DNA of 54,775 bases from Alphaproteobacteria bacterium. GTDB taxonomy: Bacteria > Pseudomonadota > Alphaproteobacteria > Micavibrionales > Micavibrionaceae. Positions 48,889-54,775 of this stretch are shown here, piece by piece. The notes beneath the pieces were generated by a model, which ran no database searches, was not told the DNA's origin, and was given only the letters and a program-made list of their open reading frames with translations. Position 1 is the stretch's first letter; each line of letters starts with the position of its first letter. Where the stretch lies: assembly GCA_022763065.1 (NCBI GenBank), contig JALEGH010000079.1, positions 1 to 54,775 on the forward strand. Direction: 5' to 3'. The position numbers were made by a program, and so were the translations under genes.

Positions 48889-51393
48889 TCAAGGTTTCGC
48901 AATAGCCGGTCCGTCCACCAACAAAGCATTCTTGTTAAACAGATTTTGCTTGTGCTGTGCCGACAGATTGCTGTGCCAATCTTTGGCTTGTTTATACTCC
49001 GCAGGTAAGTCGGCTAGATCAAAATCATCAAAGGTATGAATGGCCCGAATTTTGAGCAATCCGCGTACTGCAGGGGTGAGATGCGGATACTCCTTCCGGT
49101 TCAAACGGTGCCAGATATCACGCACCTGCTTGGCTTTGCCTGGGTCATTGAATAAAAAGTCGGCAAAGCCGGGGCGAATATTGCGAAGGGATATAATCTC
49201 GCTTTTGCTGACCTTCCCGCTTTCTACATCCATGCAGGTTTTGACATTGCATCTTGCCGGATCGGTCAGTTTCTCATAGATATCCAACATCCGCGCCATG
49301 GTGACAAAATGCCAGCGTAAATCATAAGGGCGGGGCTGATTGAGAAGATGCTCAATTGTTTGTCCCATCAAGATAATGAGATCACCAAAATCAATTTTAC
49401 GCGGCGGAAGCTTATTTCCTTTTTTATCGACGATGTTGTCGTCATAGAAAAATTCCATGTCATATTTCCCGCCTTCATAGGGGCGTTCTACCTGCCCCGT
49501 GGCAACCAATACGGCGCGCATGATGAGCTGATATTGCGCGGCGTCCAATAACGGACCGGGGGGAATGACAATGCCGGTTGCCTGATGGTCTACAAAGCGC
49601 TTCATGCAAGTTAGAGCAGAAGCTGAAGACATCTTACGTGGACCATCGGCGGAGATAGCTTCTCTGCGTTCGGCATTAAGAGATTCCCGTCTACCGGAGG
49701 CTTCTTTGGCGATTTCAGAAAAAACGCCTAAAGGAATGACACGACCCACCTTTCGGCTTTGACACCATTTCTCATCGCGCAATATTTCGAGGGTGCGGTC
49801 ATTGTAATCCTCTGTCGCGTCGCCCGCGATATCTTCGGCGTAAACTTTATCGCCGTGGGTCATCGGATCATAAATCGTTTGCAGTTCGGAAATATCACTA
49901 ATACCGTTTTCATGAATGAAGTGGGCCGCTTCAATACCGCTTGTTGCTGTTCCGATGTGAAGAAGGGTTTTGGCATTTTTAGCGGGGGGACGTGACTTTC
50001 TCATCGCATTGGTAATAATGTAAGCCATTGCCTGATCGGATGTAATATGATTTTTATCAGCCGGGTTTTCCGGGTTGGAGGTGCTGCCCAAGCGCTCGAA
50101 ATCATAATCTTCAAATATCTTGCTGCGCCATTTCGTATCAAACACGTCGGCGTGGGCGCCGTTCATGCGCGCAACAAAATTGGCATTGTTGAAACTACTG
50201 CTGAGTTTTGGTTTATCCCGCCGTTCTTTAATAAGGTCAGAATATTCCGGATGCTCAAACCCGCCGCGTGGTTGATAGGCAAATATTTTTTCCAAAATTT
50301 TGGGGTCCGGTTTTTTCTTTTTTTGTAAGGGAGCTATATTCTTGTCCCAGTAAGCTTTTAATTGGCCGTCTTTGTCATTATCCAAAACTGCATGGAGCGT
50401 TTTCCAATCACATTTTTCGGCCATATAGGGCAACATAAGCTCTTTGAGCTTTTTCATACGCCGTGTATCGATTTTGCTTCTGTTCTTAACACTGGGGTGG
50501 ACTTTGTCATGTAAAATCGGGCCGGTTTTGGTTTCAAACCACTCATCATGCATAAAGCGTGACAGGACAAGTGCCACGGACGCCTCGGTACGAAAACCCT
50601 TCTCAACCACATCCACGATATGTTTACAATCTTCCCATGCCTGATCGACGGGGGAGATATCCCGCCCGTGAATGTCGTTGACATCAATATTCTCGCCGTT
50701 ACGTGCATCCAATGCCATAGGTTGCCCGTATTGAATAGCCAAAATCACGCCTTGTTCCAAGGCACCGTTGCGGGAATAGGATTTATCACCATCGTAGATG
50801 GCAACGTCCATATCCAGTAGAACTTCCGGCCCCCAAATATGTTTTTCGAAGACCCAGTCTTCATATCCGGCACCTTGCAAAATAGGATATATGTCGTGAA
50901 TAGAACGCAGGAAACCCTCCCGGTCTGAGGGAAGATTAAGGGCACAATCGGGGAAGTTATGGGCGATCGTTTCCGCACTTTGCTGGCTGGCAAACAGATT
51001 TCTCTTTAAAACTTCGGCTTCTACAACCTCTTTAGGGACAGAATCGCTGAGGCGTTGAATAGTCAGGAATTCTTCACCAAAACGGCTTGCAGTATTTTGT
51101 TTGATTTTTTCCGGATATTGCAAAGCGGCCTTATAAGCATAATATCCGGATGTGACAGCTTCTGGTTTAAAAGCATTATTATATTGCTTATCTGCGATAG
51201 AGCCGGCAGAACAAAAAAGCTCAGCATTCATGCTGAGCTTTCGGAAATAAGGGCTTTCATAATCAGGGCGCGGGCTGTACATCGCATCATTGTTAATGAG
51301 ATCACCCGGAAATAAGGGCTTTCGCGATGAGATGGAAGTATTAAACTTCCCGATATTCTTACTCAATAAGGTTGCCATATTTTCCCCCGACAA
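48889..51393 (-). CDS. Uncharacterised 834-aa protein with a possible nucleoside 2-deoxyribosyltransferase-like motif
   Basis: LDMDVAIYDGDKSYSRNGALEQGVILAIQYGQPMALDARNGE resembles the NDT D...GtafElG.A.a.gkPv pattern; the rest is unassigned. Confidence 0.6.
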   Translation of the reverse strand: MSGENMATLLSKNIGKFNTSISSRKPLFPGDLINNDAMYSPRPDYESPYFRKLSMNAELFCSAGSIADKQYNNAFKPEAVTSGYYAYKAALQYPEKIKQNTASRFGEEFLTIQRLSDSVPKEVVEAEVLKRNLFASQQSAETIAHNFPDCALNLPSDREGFLRSIHDIYPILQGAGYEDWVFEKHIWGPEVLLDMDVAIYDGDKSYSRNGALEQGVILAIQYGQPMALDARNGENIDVNDIHGRDISPVDQAWEDCKHIVDVVEKGFRTEASVALVLSRFMHDEWFETKTGPILHDKVHPSVKNRSKIDTRRMKKLKELMLPYMAEKCDWKTLHAVLDNDKDGQLKAYWDKNIAPLQKKKKPDPKILEKIFAYQPRGGFEHPEYSDLIKERRDKPKLSSSFNNANFVARMNGAHADVFDTKWRSKIFEDYDFERLGSTSNPENPADKNHITSDQAMAYIITNAMRKSRPPAKNAKTLLHIGTATSGIEAAHFIHENGISDISELQTIYDPMTHGDKVYAEDIAGDATEDYNDRTLEILRDEKWCQSRKVGRVIPLGVFSEIAKEASGRRESLNAERREAISADGPRKMSSASALTCMKRFVDHQATGIVIPPGPLLDAAQYQLIMRAVLVATGQVERPYEGGKYDMEFFYDDNIVDKKGNKLPPRKIDFGDLIILMGQTIEHLLNQPRPYDLRWHFVTMARMLDIYEKLTDPARCNVKTCMDVESGKVSKSEIISLRNIRPGFADFLFNDPGKAKQVRDIWHRLNRKEYPHLTPAVRGLLKIRAIHTFDDFDLADLPAEYKQAKDWHSNLSAQHKQNLFNKNALLVDGPAIAKP

Positions 51394-51777
51394 CTTTTTA
51401 ATTTTTAAAATATTTCTGTTACGTGAAACAAATTTTATTTTAATTGGCTCTCATTTTATTCTTTGTTTCCCGCTTCATTTTTTATGGCGTTTAAAGAAAG
51501 ATATTCTTCCCGCGCCCATAAAAATGATTTCGCCAATTATTTTCTTTGATTATTTGTCTTAAAAAATTTGAACAAAAAAATCAATATAAAAGAAAGGAAA
51601 TTTCTAACTTTTCCCATATAAAATTTTCATATTGATAAAAAATTCTGTTTAAGGATTTTTTATCCTTGTTCAATGGTGCTGTTATAAATTTTTTAATTCT
51701 GACTCGACAGTGATCAATAAAACTTGCTAATTTATTTTCAGTAATCAAAATAGTATATGAAAAGTGGGGAGTGTGTA

Positions 51778-52947
51778 ATGGTTGGTAGTACTTTAAAACC
51801 GGAACCGATGCCGGTTAAATGGCCGAAATGGATTGATTCAATTCCAGCTAAATTTAAACCTTTGTTGGTTTCGGCTTATGAAATTAATGATCATTCTCCT
51901 GAAGTCAATTTGGATCTGGTCGAGTGGGCTTTACCCCGTGTGGACCATACTTCTCTAAAACCAACACATAGTGAGGGTGAGCGCATTACTAGGCGTATGG
52001 TTGAGGAGGCAGGCTCTCCGCGTCCGGTTTTGGGTATTTGCATGAATGGCTTTCCAAGAATTGTGAAATTGCTTTCGGGTCAAATTAAAAAATATCCGGA
52101 TATCCGTTTGGCATTCACCAGCAATTTTCCGCATGGTGACCTACCGGCGGTCGAGGCGGCAGATTTCATCCATAATATTGCCAACCATATACCGCAAGAT
52201 GTCACAAATCCGCGTGATATCGATTCGGTGATTGATTACGGCCTCTGGCTTGAGATTTTGAAATCTAAAGGGACAGCGCGAAAGGCAAAGCTCACAGAGT
52301 TTTGCGAAAAACTGTTGGCGGAAGGAGACGCTTGCCAGGTTCATAATTTTCTTTGGAAAGTTATCCAAAAAGCCAATGTGCATGTGATGGCAGATAAGCC
52401 GTATGAGAGCTTGTATTTAAGCAGTGTGGTGTCGATGCTATGTGGTGCAGACTATGTGAAGACCTGCACAGGCATGGCAGCCAAGTCACCTTATAATGAT
52501 GTTGTGGCGGCGGATGAGTCGCGTGTGGAAAATATGATCCCTATGTTTGCGGCGATTGCCGATTTTAATCAAGGTAGAGTGTTGGAAGAGGTCGCAGAGA
52601 TGTCGGAACATGCAAAAGAATTGTTTCAAGATATCATGGAAGTTGCCAAGGAGTTGGAGATTGATCTGGATTTAAGCAAACCGGCGCAAAGGGTACGTCA
52701 CCCCAAAATTTCCGGTGGGCAACGTAACGAGGTGGATGTGGCGCGCATTCGTTATTTGGTTAAAGAAATGATGGGGCCGGAATTTTTGGATAGTATTATT
52801 ATTGGAGCAAGTGACCGGCTCCGTTTACGTCTCTTGGAGTATATCCATGAGAATGATCCAAATTGCGGATTTACCCTAGAAGATATACGCGCACGAAAAA
52901 AAAGGGATGATCTTCCACCTCATCTTAGTGGTTTAGGTCCATCTTAA
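51778..52947 (+). CDS. Deoxyribose-phosphate aldolase-like (DeoC) protein
   Basis: VDHTSLKPTHSE, TSNFPHGDLPA, GADYVKTCTGMAAKSP (Schiff-base Lys), PKISGGQRN...MGPEFLDSIIIGASDRLRLRLLEYI. GGGGAG RBS favours 51778 over 51757. Confidence 0.82.
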   Translation: MVGSTLKPEPMPVKWPKWIDSIPAKFKPLLVSAYEINDHSPEVNLDLVEWALPRVDHTSLKPTHSEGERITRRMVEEAGSPRPVLGICMNGFPRIVKLLSGQIKKYPDIRLAFTSNFPHGDLPAVEAADFIHNIANHIPQDVTNPRDIDSVIDYGLWLEILKSKGTARKAKLTEFCEKLLAEGDACQVHNFLWKVIQKANVHVMADKPYESLYLSSVVSMLCGADYVKTCTGMAAKSPYNDVVAADESRVENMIPMFAAIADFNQGRVLEEVAEMSEHAKELFQDIMEVAKELEIDLDLSKPAQRVRHPKISGGQRNEVDVARIRYLVKEMMGPEFLDSIIIGASDRLRLRLLEYIHENDPNCGFTLEDIRARKKRDDLPPHLSGLGPS

Positions 52948-52963
52948 AACGTTTTTTTATCTT

Positions 52964-54775
52964 CTAAGAGGGATTTGTCTTAGGTAGGCTAAGTACCTTT
53001 CTGGGAGGGGAGAGTCTCTTCGGTTTTGCCGGTGCTTTTTCTTGAAACTCAAATGTTAAGCTGTCGTCTTTTAGTCCTACAACAACCTTGCTTCCACGTA
53101 ACTTATTGTGTTCATCATCCAGAAGTTTATCAGCAACAGGATCTTTCACGGCACTTGCAAAAACACGTTTGAGCGGCCGGGCTCCCATGGAAGGCTCAAA
53201 GCCTTTTTTAGCAAGCCATTCCTTCGCATTCGGCGTAATGTTAATGGACATCTTGTGTGAGTTTTGAAGTTTGGTTTCTAGTTCCTTGGTGAGTTTATCT
53301 ACAATTTTAAGCAGAGTCTCATGTGAAAGGTCGTTAAACTCGACGACAGCATCCAGCCTGTTTCTAAATTCTGGCGGAAACGCTTTTTTAAAATCTCCAC
53401 TTTTCGTTGAATATTCTTTTTGATTTTCAAAGCTTATAGTACGCTTTATCTCGCCTCCTGACTCAACGTTAGACGTCATGATTAGGACAACATTTCTAAA
53501 GTCAATTTTTTTGCCTTGTCCATCTGTCAAATTTCCATCATCCATGATTTGTAGTAAAATATTATGGACATTTCCGTGGGCCTTTTCGGTTTCATCAAGC
53601 AAAACAACACATGGTTTACCATTGGGAATCGCGCCGGAAAGCTGTCCACCGGCATCATGGCCAATATAGCCAGGGGGTGACCCTACCAGCCGCGATACAG
53701 TGTGCTTTTCCGCATATTCGGACATATCAATGCGGACAAGTTTTGCTTCCAAACGATTAGCTAGCTGTTTAGCAAGCTCTGTTTTACCAACACCGGTTGG
53801 CCCTTTAAAGAAAAAACTGCCAAGAGGTTTGTCTTCTTCGTTCAGACCAGCTGCTGCCCTTCTTAAACTTTTTGAAACGGCCTTAATCGCTTCATCCTGA
53901 TCAAATACAACCTGCTTCAGATTTGGTTCCAGATCACGGGCTGTTTTCTTCTTGATGGCCTGAGAAGGTTTTTTCTTTTTATCTTGCGGTGTTGTTGTGT
54001 CTTTAAGGATATCAGGTGTAATAACACCAACGCCTTTTAAGTCATCTTCAGGATTGGGACTGACCGCATATGTGATGTCATTTTCATCCATGATATCAAG
54101 TGTGGCGCATGCTTCATCGAGAATATCAATCGCCCGGCCCGGCATAGCAATAGATGAGCCGCGTGTACTGCCCTTGTCCATAATGATTTCAATTGTTTCA
54201 TCCGGAATCAGACAATTATGATACCTTTGCAATGACTCGCGGTGAATATCTAAAATTTCTTTTAGTTCGTCCGGAGAGGGCTCGGGGACGTCTATTTTTG
54301 AAAAAATATCATGCGTCACGGTGTTACTCTTCAAAACCTTGCGGTATCCGGCAGGTGTTATTGTCGCGATAATCGAAGTTTTAGGATCTTTTGAAAGACT
54401 GTCCAAAATGTCTAGAAGATCAGGTGCGTGATAGGTATGTGGGTAGATACTTTGCAGTAACATATGGATATTTTTGATGAGTATAACGGACTGACGGCCT
54501 TGCGTTTGAGAATGCTTCTTTATTTCTTCTATAATTTTTTCTAACGCTTCTTCTTTTCCTTTTGTCGGAGGATTTAGCGTTATCGCTTCCAGATCAATTT
54601 CGAAAATTTCGACATCATCAAAGCTGCTGAGACGATCGCTGTGATTCCATTTGCTCGCTTCGATTTCTTGCGCAATACCATTTACAAGTGAACGTTTCCC
54701 CACTCCATTCTCGCCAATGAGCAAAACATTACGTTTATTCCTGCGGTGTAGCGTTTTCAGAATTTTTTTTGTGAG
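52964..54775 (-). CDS. ClpA/ClpB-like double-AAA+ ATPase, N-terminus beyond the right edge
   Basis: Frame open through 54775 (LTKKILKTLHRRNKRNVLLIGENGVGKRS...); D2 has FKGPTGVGKTELAKQLAN, VVLLDETEKAH, GSPPGYIGHDAGGQLSGAI; C-terminal ClpB-small-like domain. Confidence 0.9.
   Translation of the reverse strand, partial: LTKKILKTLHRRNKRNVLLIGENGVGKRSLVNGIAQEIEASKWNHSDRLSSFDDVEIFEIDLEAITLNPPTKGKEEALEKIIEEIKKHSQTQGRQSVILIKNIHMLLQSIYPHTYHAPDLLDILDSLSKDPKTSIIATITPAGYRKVLKSNTVTHDIFSKIDVPEPSPDELKEILDIHRESLQRYHNCLIPDETIEIIMDKGSTRGSSIAMPGRAIDILDEACATLDIMDENDITYAVSPNPEDDLKGVGVITPDILKDTTTPQDKKKKPSQAIKKKTARDLEPNLKQVVFDQDEAIKAVSKSLRRAAAGLNEEDKPLGSFFFKGPTGVGKTELAKQLANRLEAKLVRIDMSEYAEKHTVSRLVGSPPGYIGHDAGGQLSGAIPNGKPCVVLLDETEKAHGNVHNILLQIMDDGNLTDGQGKKIDFRNVVLIMTSNVESGGEIKRTISFENQKEYSTKSGDFKKAFPPEFRNRLDAVVEFNDLSHETLLKIVDKLTKELETKLQNSHKMSINITPNAKEWLAKKGFEPSMGARPLKRVFASAVKDPVADKLLDDEHNKLRGSKVVVGLKDDSLTFEFQEKAPAKPKRLSPPRKVLSLPKTNPS

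Noticed and set aside
51290-51562. 90-aa plus-strand ORF in the deoC upstream region
   Set aside because: Starts inside the 834-aa gene on the other strand, and its translation has only AT-driven F/I/L composition.

Overview
This is a 54.8 kb window from an alphaproteobacterial chromosome; the circularly permuted tmRNA gene supports that placement. Positions 1-29 kb are mostly recognisable housekeeping and surface-polysaccharide genes: O-antigen ligase-like, permuted ssrA, thyA-folA, HtrA protease, mrp, hflK-hflC-DUF2065-degP, miaA, asnB, epimerase, glycosyltransferase, prfC, arginase, a GMD-like ORF, M3 peptidase, mnmC, Flp pilin, a WecA-like transferase, a DAACS symporter and trhO. Positions 29-34 kb carry two paralogous RTX/lectin proteins. 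Positions 34.5-54.8 kb are an accessory-looking region dominated by large uncharacterised proteins. The strongest leads there are two. First, a minus-strand run of giant genes: an 834-aa protein with an NDT-like motif, a 1207-aa RNase J-like MBL/beta-CASP protein, a 1221-aa ExoI-like DEDDh exonuclease and a coiled-coil membrane protein. It is divergent from a deoC-type aldolase, with a ClpA-like ATPase with a degenerate first AAA domain next to it. Second, a cluster with Fur-box-like palindromes that contains a divergent Nfu-like Fe-S scaffold and a 944-aa acidic, helical, Cys-cluster protein. Other notable signals are a 24-aa tmRNA tag containing ANDNS twice, a GMD-like ORF whose C-terminus looks like GDP-L-fucose synthase, and a roughly 100-bp intergenic inverted-repeat element. 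All assignments come from motif recognition by eye; no database search was run.
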